A stretch of 39,446 bases of DNA. Origin: Planctomycetaceae bacterium (GTDB lineage Bacteria; Planctomycetota; Planctomycetia; Planctomycetales; Planctomycetaceae). The stretch covers positions 1 through 39,446 of the forward strand of contig JANQQW010000328.1 in assembly GCA_028284885.1 (NCBI GenBank), read 5' to 3'. The notes beneath the pieces were generated by a model, which made no database searches, was not told the origin of the DNA, and saw only the letters and a list, made by a program, of their open reading frames with translations. The translations under genes were made by a program, and so were the position numbers. Position 1 is the first letter of the stretch, and each line of letters opens with the position of its first letter. This document shows positions 1 to 8,629 of the stretch, piece after piece.

Positions 1-10
1 AGAGAGCCGA

Positions 11-2191
11 CTACACTGAGCCGACGGTCGCCGCCTCGGCGAGTTCGCGGGCCCGAGCGATCGACGTGTCGACTTCGATCGCGAGTCGCACTTCCCAGCG
101 GCCCTCGGCCTCGTCGCCGACCTGGACGGTCCAGTGCGGGACGACGCGGCAGCTCTGGTGGACGAGTTCGAAGCCGGCCTCGGACTGGCTGATCGACTCG
201 ATCGGGAACGTCCAGATGCCGCCCGGCTGGTCGCACTCGACGGAGACGTCGAGCCCCAGCCACTCGTCGACGAGACCGACGCGCTGGGCCGTCGGCAGGT
301 CGAGCGACGACTCCAACTGGCCGAGCCGGTTCCCCTCCGGACCGTAGTAGTACCGGTCCTCGGCGTTCGCGGCGAGACCGGCGAAGCCGAGTTCGACGGC
401 GAAGTGGAACGGCAGCCCGCTCGGCAGGTTCGAGAGGACGTACTGGACGAGCAGCGTGCCGGGGTTGTCGGCGTCCAGCCGGACCGTCTTCGCGACCTCG
501 ATCTCGTACGGCGAGACCGAACCGCGACGGTGCATGCGGACCTCGACCTTCCCGTCCGCCCGCCGCAGAGTCGACTCGTACTCGCCGGTCGCGAAGTCGG
601 AGACGCGGCCGTTCCCCGCACGGAAGTCGTCGAGCGACAGCCCCGGCTGCAGGAAGTGGTCGACGAGGCTTCGCCGCGGCCAGTCGTCGTACATCAGCTT
701 GAGGTGCAGGTCCGGCTGCTTCAGGGTGACCTCGTCGTCCGACTCCTCGCCCTGCCCGTTCGCGACGGCGAGCGCCTTCTCGCGGACGACGCCGTGGTAG
801 GCCTCCGGCCGGCGGTCGAGCGTGGCCAGCAGGTTGTGCGACGTCGCCCGCACGTCGAGTTCGTAGAGGTGGCCGCCGACGTCCGGATCGACGTAGGCGA
901 TCAGGCGGTCGCCCGCGATGCGGACCTCCGAACGACCGTCGAGGTCGAAGTCGTCCCCGGACAACTCGACCCAGGACGAAGGCCGGTCCGCCGTCTGTTC
1001 GAGCAGGTTGTCCGCGAGGATGAGGTGCTTGTAGACGGCGTTTCGCAGGTGCGGCAGGTACAACCCGCCGAAGGCTCCGTGCCAGTAGGTGCAGTTGCAC
1101 TGGGCCCGGTACAGTTCCGTGCGGGCCCGGTCGACGAGCGTGGTGTCGGCCCCCGACCGGGCCGCCTCCTCGACGCGTTCGCTGATCTCGAGCATCCGCG
1201 CGTACATCGCGTTGCTCTCCGGGTAGCGAGCGCGGAAGTTCCGCCAGAAGCCGCCGCGGGCGAACGACCGCAACCGCTCGAAGTCCTCCCCTTGTTGTTC
1301 GAGCTTGCGCAGCCGCACGAGGTCGCGTTGCGTCTCCGGCTCGAGCACCCACTCGGTCATCTCGCGGTAGGTGCCGTCGGGCAGGTAGCAGGTGCCGAGC
1401 GGCCGTGTCTCGTCGAGTGCCTCGCCGAGCGGCCGGGTCTGCAGCCAGTCCCGGTTCTGCATCAGCAGCTCGAAGAAGTGGTTCAGCCAGCCGTTCGCGT
1501 AACAGTGCTCCTTCGTGTTGGGCCAGACGCCGAACTTCTCGCCGTCGTCGCCGAACGCGACGAGCGCCCCCGGCCGCCGGTTCGCGATCCAGCGGAGGTG
1601 GTCGATCGCCTGGTGCGGCTCGGAGAACGGGATCAGGTACCGCAGCGACTCGTCGATCGGCAGCACCCGCAGCAGCCGGCCCTCGTCCTCGGTGAGGTAC
1701 GAGCCGAGCAGCCGGTCGCCGGAGAGTCCGGCGGCGTTGAAGTGCTGGTCGTCGAGCAGCGTGTACTCGATGCCCGCCTCGACGACGTCGGAGACGAACG
1801 ACTGCTCCCAGACCCGTTCCGGCACCCACATGCCGCGAACCGGCTGGCCGAACGTCCGCTCGAGGAAGTTCGAGTAGGCGACGACCTGCCCGATGCGGTC
1901 CCGCCGCGGGATGTTCGCGAGGATCGGTTCGTAGAACGGCCCGCCGAGCACCTCGACCTGTCCCCGCGCGACGAGGCCGCGGACGCGGTCGACGTAGTCG
2001 GGCCGCTTCTCGACGAGCCACTCCAGCAGCGAGCCGGACGTGTGCAGCGTGACGGCCACGTCCGGGAAACGTTCGAGCACTTCGAGGAACGGCAGGTACG
2101 CGTCCGCGTGGGCGGCGGCGAACACGTCGTCGAAGTTGCCGACGGGCTGATGGTCGTGAATGGCGAGAACGAGCCGGAGGGGGCCGCTCAT
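11..2191 (-). CDS. GH57 family 4-alpha-glucanotransferase / alpha-amylase
   Basis: The 726-residue product is a glycoside hydrolase family 57 enzyme, expected to act in the cytoplasm on alpha-1,4-glucans such as glycogen or maltodextrin. Seen: the N-terminal HDHQP motif (residues 12-16), the nucleophile motif GMWVPERVW with Glu125, and the acid/base motif AFGDDGEKFG with Asp215/216. The length and the long C-terminal beta-rich half fit GH57 proteins with DUF1925 and DUF1926 domains (4-alpha-glucanotransferase type). I chose the ATG at 2191 because GH57 homology begins right after it; the 49 codons upstream in frame are Arg-rich and unlike protein. It lies 166 bp downstream of galT and glgA on the same strand, which supports a role in glycogen turnover. 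Transferase versus hydrolase activity cannot be decided from sequence alone. Confidence 0.88.
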   Translation of the reverse strand: MSGPLRLVLAIHDHQPVGNFDDVFAAAHADAYLPFLEVLERFPDVAVTLHTSGSLLEWLVEKRPDYVDRVRGLVARGQVEVLGGPFYEPILANIPRRDRIGQVVAYSNFLERTFGQPVRGMWVPERVWEQSFVSDVVEAGIEYTLLDDQHFNAAGLSGDRLLGSYLTEDEGRLLRVLPIDESLRYLIPFSEPHQAIDHLRWIANRRPGALVAFGDDGEKFGVWPNTKEHCYANGWLNHFFELLMQNRDWLQTRPLGEALDETRPLGTCYLPDGTYREMTEWVLEPETQRDLVRLRKLEQQGEDFERLRSFARGGFWRNFRARYPESNAMYARMLEISERVEEAARSGADTTLVDRARTELYRAQCNCTYWHGAFGGLYLPHLRNAVYKHLILADNLLEQTADRPSSWVELSGDDFDLDGRSEVRIAGDRLIAYVDPDVGGHLYELDVRATSHNLLATLDRRPEAYHGVVREKALAVANGQGEESDDEVTLKQPDLHLKLMYDDWPRRSLVDHFLQPGLSLDDFRAGNGRVSDFATGEYESTLRRADGKVEVRMHRRGSVSPYEIEVAKTVRLDADNPGTLLVQYVLSNLPSGLPFHFAVELGFAGLAANAEDRYYYGPEGNRLGQLESSLDLPTAQRVGLVDEWLGLDVSVECDQPGGIWTFPIESISQSEAGFELVHQSCRVVPHWTVQVGDEAEGRWEVRLAIEVDTSIARARELAEAATVGSV

Positions 2192-2357
2192 GGTCGGGTC
2201 CAACGTCGCTGGGGAAGGTCCGCGCGCGAAGCGAGCGCGTCGCAGGCATGTCAGCAGAATCGGAACGATCCGCCAAGTGGGGAGAGCCCGTTCCCTCCGG
2301 AATGTCCGTACGACCCACCCGACGGTCCGGTTGGGCAAGCCGGGTGAGATCGACCGC

Positions 2358-3380
2358 TCAACGGCTCGCGATCGCGTCCCGGAGGGCCTCGGCCGCCCGC
2401 GTCGGCGAGACCGGGTTGATGTACGTCCCCCCGCCGAACTCGAACCCGCCGAGCGACGCCAGCCGCGGAATCACCTCGATCCACCAACGGAACCACTGGA
2501 CGTCGTCCGGCTCCTCGAACGGCAGCGTGTGCAGCACGAGGTTGTAGTCGACGCGGTCGTGCACGGCCTCGAGCGCCCGCAGCACACGAAGCAACGTCTC
2601 GGCGAGGTCGTCGAGGACGACGTCGGGCGTCGACTCGGGCCGGACGTGTCGCTCGCGCGGGACGAGTCGGCACTCGAACGGAAACCGCCCCGCGGCCGGG
2701 CAGTACGCGGCCCACGCCTCGGACGTGACGACCACGCGTTCGGCCGACCGGAGTTCTCGTTCGAGACAGGCGCCGCCGAGGTCGCGCCCGTGTTCGTCGA
2801 AGTACTCCCTCGCCGTCGCGAGTGCGGCCTGCACGCGTCGCGGAACGAAGCGGGTCACCAGCACCTGCGAGTGCACGTGTTCGACCGTCGCCCCGGCGAG
2901 CGGACCACTGTTCTTGAAGACCAGCCCGTAGCCGCGGCCGCACTCCCCGCGAAACGCCGCCAGTCGAGAGCGGTACGCCTCGAGAACACGGCGGACCTGG
3001 GTCGCGTCCAGTGCCGTGAACCGCCGCTCGAAGTGCGGACACTCGACGACGACCTCGTGCCGACCGACCGACTCGTCGTTCGCGGCGTCCGGGCCGACGA
3101 CCGGGTACTGGTTGGGGACCACCCGGACGAGCCAACCCGGACCGTTCGGCGGAGAACCGTCCGGGCGAATCGCGAACGTCTCCGGCGGCGTCTGTTCCTC
3201 GTTCCCTTCGAGAAACGGATCGATCTCCGCACCAACCGGCCCGCCCGGCGTCGCGAGCGCGTTCGGTCGTTCCGAACGGCTCGGCGAGACCAGCACCGTC
3301 TCGCCCGTCAGTTCGTCGAAGCGGCACTCGCCTCCCTTGCGAATCGACGACCGTCGACCGTCACGTTCCTCGCCGCTCAC
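2358..3380 (-). CDS. galT: Galactose-1-phosphate uridylyltransferase family protein
   Basis: The 340-residue product resembles GalT, which swaps UMP between UDP-glucose and galactose-1-phosphate in the Leloir pathway. Seen: the active-site motif HVHSQ (His168, His170, Gln172), matching the HPHGQ motif of E. coli GalT, with the preceding FKNSGPLAGATVEH context typical of the family. Its length is close to that of E. coli GalT (about 348). I chose the GTG at 3380: it overlaps the glgA stop codon in the tetranucleotide GTGA, a classic translational-coupling arrangement, and the upstream in-frame sequence is only the shadow of glgA. Placement between glgA and a GH57 enzyme suggests that it feeds or drains the sugar-nucleotide pool for glycogen. 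It could instead use a related sugar phosphate or ADP-glucose, because GalT-like nucleotidyltransferases vary in specificity. Confidence 0.85.
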   Translation of the reverse strand: MSGEERDGRRSSIRKGGECRFDELTGETVLVSPSRSERPNALATPGGPVGAEIDPFLEGNEEQTPPETFAIRPDGSPPNGPGWLVRVVPNQYPVVGPDAANDESVGRHEVVVECPHFERRFTALDATQVRRVLEAYRSRLAAFRGECGRGYGLVFKNSGPLAGATVEHVHSQVLVTRFVPRRVQAALATAREYFDEHGRDLGGACLERELRSAERVVVTSEAWAAYCPAAGRFPFECRLVPRERHVRPESTPDVVLDDLAETLLRVLRALEAVHDRVDYNLVLHTLPFEEPDDVQWFRWWIEVIPRLASLGGFEFGGGTYINPVSPTRAAEALRDAIASR

Positions 3381-4852
3381 GAGGCGGGCTCCGCGACGCC
3401 GGCAGCGGCCCGCTCGTAGACGGTCTCGTACTTGGCGGCACTCGCGGCCCAGGAGAAGTCTCGCGTCATCCCGTTGCGTACCAGCCGCGACCAAGTCGTT
3501 CGGTCGGCGAACAGCTTCAACGTCTGGTGGACCGCCCAGAGCAGCCCGTCGGCCGTGTAGTGCTCGAAGACGACGCCGGTCGCCGTTCCGTCGGCGAGGC
3601 TCTCCTCCGTCGCGCCGACGACCGTGTCCGCGAGACCGCCAACGCGATGCACGACCGGCACGGTGCCGTACACCTGCGAGTACATCTGGTTCAGGCCGCA
3701 CGGCTCGAAGCTGCTCGGCATCAGGTACGCGTCGCTGCCCGCCTCGATGCGGTGGGCGAGCGCCTCGTCGAACCCGACGGTGGCGGCGACCTTCTCCGGG
3801 GCCCGCTCCGCCAGCCTTCGCACCAGTTGCTCGAACTCCTCCGCCCCCGTGCCGAGGAAGCAGAACTGGGCGTCGAGCGACAGCAGTGCCGCCGACGCGT
3901 CGCGAATCAGGTCGAACCCCTTCTGGTCGGTCATCCGCGAGATCATGCCGAACAGCGGCACGTCGTCGCGGACCGGCAGCCCGAGCAACGTCTGCAGTTC
4001 CCGTTTGTTCGCCGCCTTCCCCTCGCTCGCGGAGTCCACGTCGTAGTGGTGGTCGAGCATCGGGTCGCTCGTCGGGTTCCAGGTGCCGAGATCGACGCCG
4101 TTGAGGATCCCGGTCAGGCGGTCCTCCTTCGCACGCAGGACGGGGTCGAGCCCGTGGCCGAACCTCTCGGTCCGAATCTCGTCGGCGTAGGTCGGGCTGA
4201 CGGTCGTGACCTCGTTCGCGAGGACGACGCCCGCCTTCAGCAGGTTCAGCCGGCCGAAGAACTCAAGGTACTCCCAGCTGAAGTAGCGGCCGTCCAACCC
4301 GGTGCCGGGCATCGCCTCCGGCGGGAAGTCTCCCTGGAAGGCGATGTTGTGGATGGTGAACACGCTGCCGGTGCCGGCGAGGTTGGGGACGCGTTCCCGC
4401 GCCCCGGTGGCGAGCAGGGCCGGCACGAGGCCGGTCTGCCAGTCGTTCGCGTGCACCACGTCCGGATTCAGTCCCAGCAGTCGGCAGGTCTCGATCACGG
4501 CGTGGCTGAAGAAGGCGTACCGCTCGCAGTTGTCGGCTCCGTCGTACAGTCCACGGCGGGCGAAGTACGCCGGCTGGTCGACGAGGACGAGCCGCACACC
4601 GTTCTCGGGCACGACCGAGGTCAGCAACTGACCCGTGACGCGACGTTCGCCGAGGTCTGCGGTGACGAACGGTCCGGACCGCTCCGGGTGCGGAAGTCGG
4701 TGCTCCGGCCAGACCAGCGAGTGGTACGGCAGCACCAACGTGACGTCGTGACCGCGGGCGGCCAAGGCGGACGGCAACGCCGCGGCCACGTCCCCCAGGC
4801 CCCCCGTCTTCGAGTAGGGGACCGCCTCCGAACTCGCGAACACGATCTGCAT
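3377..4852 (-). CDS. glgA: Glycogen synthase (GT5)
   Basis: The 491-residue product is a bacterial glycogen/starch synthase that transfers glucose from ADP-glucose to alpha-1,4-glucan ends. Seen: the N-terminal KTGGLGDV motif (KxGGL, nucleotide-sugar binding) just after the start, HANDWQTGL, the FTIHNIAFQG segment, and the C-terminal GT-B half with MPSSFEPCGLNQMYSQVYGTVPVV carried across residues near 390-415. Its length is normal for GlgA. The ATG at 4852 starts exactly where the family begins (MQIVFASSEAVPYSKTGG). The ribosome-binding site is weak. The stop codon overlaps the galT GTG, so the two are probably co-translated. A small membrane protein gene lies 83 bp upstream on the same strand. 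Confidence 0.95.
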   Translation of the reverse strand: MQIVFASSEAVPYSKTGGLGDVAAALPSALAARGHDVTLVLPYHSLVWPEHRLPHPERSGPFVTADLGERRVTGQLLTSVVPENGVRLVLVDQPAYFARRGLYDGADNCERYAFFSHAVIETCRLLGLNPDVVHANDWQTGLVPALLATGARERVPNLAGTGSVFTIHNIAFQGDFPPEAMPGTGLDGRYFSWEYLEFFGRLNLLKAGVVLANEVTTVSPTYADEIRTERFGHGLDPVLRAKEDRLTGILNGVDLGTWNPTSDPMLDHHYDVDSASEGKAANKRELQTLLGLPVRDDVPLFGMISRMTDQKGFDLIRDASAALLSLDAQFCFLGTGAEEFEQLVRRLAERAPEKVAATVGFDEALAHRIEAGSDAYLMPSSFEPCGLNQMYSQVYGTVPVVHRVGGLADTVVGATEESLADGTATGVVFEHYTADGLLWAVHQTLKLFADRTTWSRLVRNGMTRDFSWAASAAKYETVYERAAAGVAEPAS

Positions 4853-4935
4853 GGACGATCCGATCCCGGCACGCTGAAGCAACGCCGCGCAACGTATCGG
4901 AGCGGTCGGGCGATTCCAAGCGAGTCGCCGCCGGG

Positions 4936-5352
4936 TCAGTCGAAGATCGCCGCCATGGTCGCCGCGAACACGCCGACCACCGCCAGCCCGCCGAAGATGC
5001 AGCCGACGATCAAGAGAGCGAGCTTCCCGTCCGCCATGCCGTGGTGCGTGCGGTACGGGTCGAAGTCGAGGTAGTCGTCCTGCTCGCGGGCGGCCGCCGG
5101 GCGCTTCAGCCGAATCCGCTGGTTGTCGAACTTCTCGACGAGCACCCAGCCGGCGCGTCCCTCCTCCTCGAGGGCCTGCCGCAGCTTCTCCCGGTCGCCG
5201 AACGCCCCGAAGTTCGACCGCAGGATCTTGAACTCCCAGTCCTCTTCGAGGTCGCGCGTCGTGTAGCCGGTCATCTCCTCTTCCTCCTGCCGAGCCATTT
5301 CGGCCGCCGCCGCGGCTGCCGCCGCCCCACCCCCAGCCGCTCCCGCGTTCAT
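4936..5352 (-). CDS. Small C-terminally membrane-anchored protein, DUF4177-like
   Basis: The 138-residue product is of unknown function. It has an Ala/Gly-rich, then acidic N-terminus (an alanine run near residues 9-16), a central segment of about 50 residues reading DWEFKILRSNFGAF through GWVLVEKFDNQRIRLKR, and one C-terminal hydrophobic helix (LALLIVGCIFGGLAVVGVFA). The central W-E-K-I-L ... G-W-x-L-V-E-K pattern resembles the small DUF4177 fold; this is an inference from pattern only. The ATG at 5352 is preceded by GGAGGAAGAG at good distance, so it is preferred over the in-frame TTG at 5367, which lies within that ribosome-binding site. It reads in the same direction as glgA and may be the first gene of the glycogen block. 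Confidence 0.7.
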   Translation of the reverse strand: MNAGAAGGGAAAAAAAAEMARQEEEEMTGYTTRDLEEDWEFKILRSNFGAFGDREKLRQALEEEGRAGWVLVEKFDNQRIRLKRPAAAREQDDYLDFDPYRTHHGMADGKLALLIVGCIFGGLAVVGVFAATMAAIFD

Positions 5353-5541
5353 CGTCTCTTCCTCCAACGGGCCGTGGTCGTGGAGAACGCAGCCGGGACG
5401 CCGCCGGATCTCGCCAATCGGGCAAACCGCAGTCTACCGACCCTCGAGCGAACGCACTCGACCGATTCCGTGGTGAGACGTATCCTCCCCGCCCCTCGGC
5501 CGGCAGGGAAGCCGGCAGCCCGGTTCAAGGAGAATCGTTCG

Positions 5542-6159
5542 ATGCGATCGCCCTACTCGATGCTCGCCCGCGCGGCTACCGTTGTCGCGTGCCTCGTCTC
5601 GACGCTGCCGGCCGACGAGCCGCAGCCGATCTCGGCCGAACTCGTGTTGATGGAGGTCCCCGCACGGCAGGCTGCCGGCGACGAACCCGGGCGGCCAGCG
5701 GGGGAGGTTCGAACGGTCGTCGGAGACGCGGCCGCGTTGCGACGGTTGTTCGAGATGATCGCCGAGCGCGACGACGCGAAGGTCCTGTCCCGGCCGACCG
5801 TCGTCACCCTCCCCGGCCGGGAGGCGAACGTACTCGTCGGGGGCGAGTTCGCCGTCCCCGTGCTCCAGCCGAACGGCAAGTGGACCCGTGAGCCCCGCAC
5901 GTTCGGAACGAAGCTCGAACTCGTGCCGACGATCGTCGAGGACGGGATCCACCTCGACCTGTCCGCGGAGTTCTCCGAACGGGACTTTGCGAACGCCGTG
6001 ACGCTCGACGGCGAGAAGGTGCCCGGCCTGAAGGTTCGCAGGTTTCACGCGAACGGCTCGGTCGGCACCGGCCAGGCGATGCTGCAGATCGCCCAGTACG
6101 AGGACGCGACACGGATCGTCTTCGTGCACCCACAACGGACGACCGCCCTCACGCCGTGA
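5542..6159 (+). CDS. Exported secretin-domain protein (type II/III secretion secretin-like)
   Basis: The 205-residue product has an N-terminal signal peptide (residues 1 to about 24, ending near TLPAD) followed by a segment that matches the C-terminal secretin domain used in type II/III secretion and pilus outer-membrane rings: SRPTVVTLPGREANVLVGGE (81-102), then FAVPV, then FGTKLELVPTIVEDGIHLDL (121-140) and SAEFSERD. Full secretins run 400-700 residues with N0/N1 domains before this part. Here there is only the domain core and no long beta-barrel remainder. AAGGAGAA at 5527-5534 is a good ribosome-binding site for the ATG at 5542. No secretion genes are adjacent. It may be a stand-alone periplasmic protein reusing the fold rather than a pore. 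Confidence 0.7.
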   Translation: MRSPYSMLARAATVVACLVSTLPADEPQPISAELVLMEVPARQAAGDEPGRPAGEVRTVVGDAAALRRLFEMIAERDDAKVLSRPTVVTLPGREANVLVGGEFAVPVLQPNGKWTREPRTFGTKLELVPTIVEDGIHLDLSAEFSERDFANAVTLDGEKVPGLKVRRFHANGSVGTGQAMLQIAQYEDATRIVFVHPQRTTALTP

Positions 6160-6185
6160 CGCGCGAGTTCGCCCGTGAACGAAAA

Positions 6186-6212
6186 CGGCCCGACCGGAAC
6201 TCGGTCGGGCCG
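6186..6212 (-). terminator. Intrinsic terminator for nrdB
   Basis: A perfect 11-bp inverted repeat (arms 6186-6196 and 6202-6212, 5-nt loop) is followed on the minus strand by TTTTC. This is the right orientation to end nrdB transcription 217 nt after its stop. It also lies 27 nt after the plus-strand secretin-like gene and could slow transcription from that side, but no T-tract follows on the plus strand. Confidence 0.7.
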
Positions 6213-6348
6213 CGTGGGAGGTCGGTGGGAAGGGATGAAGAGGCACCGGAGCGGGTCCGCCGTTCCCTCGTGGACGTGACCGGGCTGGCAGCGGTGATGA
6301 AACTCCCCGCAACCGTCCACCCCGGTGGCCTCTCCCATCCGTGTTCGC

Positions 6349-6426
6349 GAGTTGAGAGAGGAGTGACGAGAGTTGAGCGACGTCCGAATGACGGTCTCTC
6401 AACTCTCCACTCTCGCCTCTCAACTC
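6349..6426. repeat. AGTTGAGAG / CTCTCAACT simple repeat cluster
   Basis: GAGTTGAGAGA at 6349-6359 is matched by its exact reverse complement at 6395-6405, and further copies of AGTTGAG and CTCTCAACTC lie at about 6371 and 6416-6426, ending at the nrdB stop. Together with the terminator this accounts for most of the 269-bp gap between the secretin-like gene and nrdB; I see no gene there. Confidence 0.6.
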
Positions 6427-6428
6427 AT

Positions 6429-7526
6429 TCAGTCCCAGCTCAGCGTGCCGCCCGTCTGGTACTCGGTGACGCGGGTCTCGAAGAAGTTCTTCTCCTTCGA
6501 GAGGTCCATCGTCTCGCTCATCCACGGGAACGGGTTCGGGCTGCCGTACTGCTTCTCCAGGCCGATCCGCTCCAACCGGCGGTCGGCGATGTGCTGCACG
6601 TAGTCGCGGAACAGATCGCCGTTCAGCCCCAGGATGCCCCGCGGCAGGGCGTCCTCGGCGTAGCGAATCTCCAGCTCCACCGCGTGCTTCACGCGATCGA
6701 CGATCTCCTGCTGGAACTCCGGCGTCCACACCTCGGGGTTCTCGGCCTTGATGCCGTTGATCAGGTCCACGCCGAAGTTCAGGTGGATCGTCTCGTCCCG
6801 GAGGATGTACTGGAACTGCTCGCCGATGCCCGTCATCAGGTTCCGGCGGTGGAACGAGAGGACCATCACGAAGCCGGTGTAGAAGAAGATGCCCTCCATG
6901 ATCAGGTAGTACCCGATCAGGTTCTTCAGGAACGCCTGCGTCCCCTCGAAGCCCTCCGTGCTGAAGTTCGGGTCCAGCACCTCCGCGGTGAGCTGCATCT
7001 CCAGCTCGTCCTTCTCACGGATGACGGGCACCTCGTGGTACATGTTGAACACCTCCCCCTCGTCGAGGCCCAGGCTCTCGACGACGTACAGGAACGTGTG
7101 CGTGTGCACCGCCTCCTCGAACGCCTGCCGCAGCAGGTACTGCCGGCACTCCGCGTTCGTCACGTGCTTGAAGATGGCGAGCACCAGGTTGTTCCCCACG
7201 AGGCTCTCGGCCGTGGAGAAGAAGCCCAGGTTCCGCACGAGCACCTGCCGCTCGTCCTCGGTCAGCTTGTCGCTCCGCCAGATCTCGATGTCCTTCGTCA
7301 TCGCGACCTCGCTCGGCATCCAGTGGTTGGCACAACCGTTCTGGTAGTGCTCCCAGGCCCACTGGTACTTGATCGGCATCAGCTGGTTCACGTCGACCGC
7401 GGCACAGTTGATGAGCCGCTTGCTGTCGACGTTGATCCGCCCCATGCCGGCGGGGTGCAGTTCTTCCATGGTCGGCTCCACGACGGGTTGCGAAGCAGTC
7501 GTGTTGGGCGTGGAGAGCGTTGTCAT
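6429..7526 (-). CDS. nrdB: Ribonucleoside-diphosphate reductase small subunit, class Ic-like
   Basis: The 365-residue product is the R2 (beta) subunit of class I ribonucleotide reductase, which holds the metal cofactor that generates the radical passed to NrdA. Metal ligands are visible at the correct spacings: Glu107, Glu138, His141, Glu211, Glu245 and His248. The position of the E. coli radical tyrosine (four residues after His141) is Phe145, and the first ligand is Glu rather than Asp. Both match the Chlamydia trachomatis R2c subclass (Glu89, Glu120, His123, Phe127), which uses a Mn/Fe cofactor in place of a tyrosyl radical. The ATG at 7526 has no obvious Shine-Dalgarno. It is on the same strand as nrdA but separated from it by five genes, and is followed by a strong terminator. 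Confidence 0.96.
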   Translation of the reverse strand: MTTLSTPNTTASQPVVEPTMEELHPAGMGRINVDSKRLINCAAVDVNQLMPIKYQWAWEHYQNGCANHWMPSEVAMTKDIEIWRSDKLTEDERQVLVRNLGFFSTAESLVGNNLVLAIFKHVTNAECRQYLLRQAFEEAVHTHTFLYVVESLGLDEGEVFNMYHEVPVIREKDELEMQLTAEVLDPNFSTEGFEGTQAFLKNLIGYYLIMEGIFFYTGFVMVLSFHRRNLMTGIGEQFQYILRDETIHLNFGVDLINGIKAENPEVWTPEFQQEIVDRVKHAVELEIRYAEDALPRGILGLNGDLFRDYVQHIADRRLERIGLEKQYGSPNPFPWMSETMDLSKEKNFFETRVTEYQTGGTLSWD

Positions 7527-7545
7527 CGTGACGGGTCCGTTTCCG

Positions 7546-7675
7546 TTTCAGGAGTCAGCGGTCAGAAGTCGGGTTTCAGCAGTCAGCAGTCAGCGTTCGG
7601 CAGTCAGTCTGGCGCCCTCTCCCTTGGGGAGAGGGCCGGGGTGAGGGGCCGCCGGCCGGCGACGCCCCCGCGGTC
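7546..7675. repeat. CAGTCAG tandem tract plus CCCTCTCCC hairpin repeat
   Basis: From about 7550 to 7608 the sequence repeats GTCAG/CAGTCAG several times. It is followed by a 9-bp stem (7615-7623 with 7627-7635) of the CCCTCTCCC...GGGAGAGGG type and then GC-rich palindromic sequence near 7648-7661. The hairpin resembles intergenic repeats common in GC-rich genomes. It lies just after the cupin stop on the minus strand and could act as a transcription attenuator before nrdB. Confidence 0.6.
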
Positions 7676-7682
7676 TCACGCG

Positions 7683-8171
7683 TCAGTGCTCCGGGGCGCG
7701 AATCTCCACGCCGTACTCCGGGGCAATGCTCTTGATTCGTTCGATCTCCTCCGGCGTCACGGTCGGCGGCGACAGGTCCTCGCCCGTCACCTCCACGCCC
7801 GTGCGGCGGAACATCTCCTCCAGTCCGGCCGGGGCGACGAGGATCAACACCTCGGCCGGTTCGTCGGTCTCGTTGCGAAAGCGGTGCTCGCAACCGGTCG
7901 GCAGGTTCACGAAGGTCCCCGGCTTCCCCACGAACGACTCGCCGTTCGCGAAGAACGTCAACTCGCCCGAGAGCACGTAGAACCCCTCCTCCTCGCGGCT
8001 GTGCACGTGTGGCGGCGGACCGCCCCCGGGATGAACCGTCGCGTGCCAGATCGCATAACGCGAATCCGTCTGCCCCCCGACCGCCAGGAACCGGTAGTGG
8101 TCCCCCACGGCAGCAATCACCGGCCCCGCACCGGGCTCGACGACGGTCGGTTGTCGGGTTTCGTTGGTCAT
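7683..8171 (-). CDS. Cupin domain protein
   Basis: The 162-residue product is a single-domain cupin. Seen: cupin motif 1, PGGGPPPHVHSREEEGFYVL (two His and a Glu as metal ligands), and motif 2, GTFVNLPTGCEHRFRNETDE, with His as the remaining ligand. Such small cupins are often metal-dependent dioxygenases, isomerases or sugar-binding sensors; the substrate cannot be told. The ATG at 8171 overlaps the stop codon of the upstream acetyltransferase in ATGA, so translation of the two is probably coupled. There is no signal peptide, so it acts in the cytoplasm. Confidence 0.85.
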   Translation of the reverse strand: MTNETRQPTVVEPGAGPVIAAVGDHYRFLAVGGQTDSRYAIWHATVHPGGGPPPHVHSREEEGFYVLSGELTFFANGESFVGKPGTFVNLPTGCEHRFRNETDEPAEVLILVAPAGLEEMFRRTGVEVTGEDLSPPTVTPEEIERIKSIAPEYGVEIRAPEH

Positions 8172-8593
8172 GGCTGCCCCGTCTTCTTGCCGAGGCTGAT
8201 CCGCTCCTCGACGGCGTAGCCGAGGCGTTCGTAGAAGGCGATCACGTCGCGGTTGTCGGGGAGGACCTGCAGGTTGATCTTCGGGCAGCCGTGGTCGGCC
8301 AGTCGGCGTTCCACCTCGCGGACGAGGGCCGTCCCCAGTCCCAGTCGGCGAGCCGGCTCGGCGACGGCGAGCGAGTAGATCCAGCCGCGGTGCCCGTCGT
8401 AGCCACCCATCACCGTGCCGACGACCGCCCCCTCCCGCTCGGCGACGAGGAACAGTCCGTCCTCGCCGGCCGCGACCTTCCGGTCGATCGACCGCTCCGG
8501 GTCGTTGTGCCCGGTCGCGTAGGTGAAGACGTCTCGCCACAAAGCCACCACGGTTTCGCGGTCCTTCTGGTTGTCGTAGGTCCGAATGGTCAA
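8168..8593 (-). CDS. ypeA: GNAT acetyltransferase, YpeA-like
   Basis: The 141-residue product is a GNAT-fold N-acetyltransferase. Its length and sequence pattern agree with E. coli YpeA: FLVAEREGAVVGTVMGGYDGHRGWIYSLAV, the acetyl-CoA loop in RRLGLGTALV (near residue 83, the R-x-x-G-x-G/A position), HGCPKINLQV and FYERLGYAVEERISLGK. The natural substrate of YpeA is not established. The stop overlaps the cupin start (ATGA), so the two form an operon. The upstream 89-residue gene ends 36 bp before this start and is likely part of the same unit. Confidence 0.85.
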   Translation of the reverse strand: MTIRTYDNQKDRETVVALWRDVFTYATGHNDPERSIDRKVAAGEDGLFLVAEREGAVVGTVMGGYDGHRGWIYSLAVAEPARRLGLGTALVREVERRLADHGCPKINLQVLPDNRDVIAFYERLGYAVEERISLGKKTGQP

Positions 8594-8629
8594 GGGGTTG
8601 CCGGCCTCGGTCGGCCTGCCGCTTTCGAC

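Noticed and set aside
134..2347. A long plus-strand open frame opposite the GH57 gene.
   Set aside because: The GH57 catalytic motifs are on the minus strand; the plus frame is low-complexity Val/Arg/Glu sequence.
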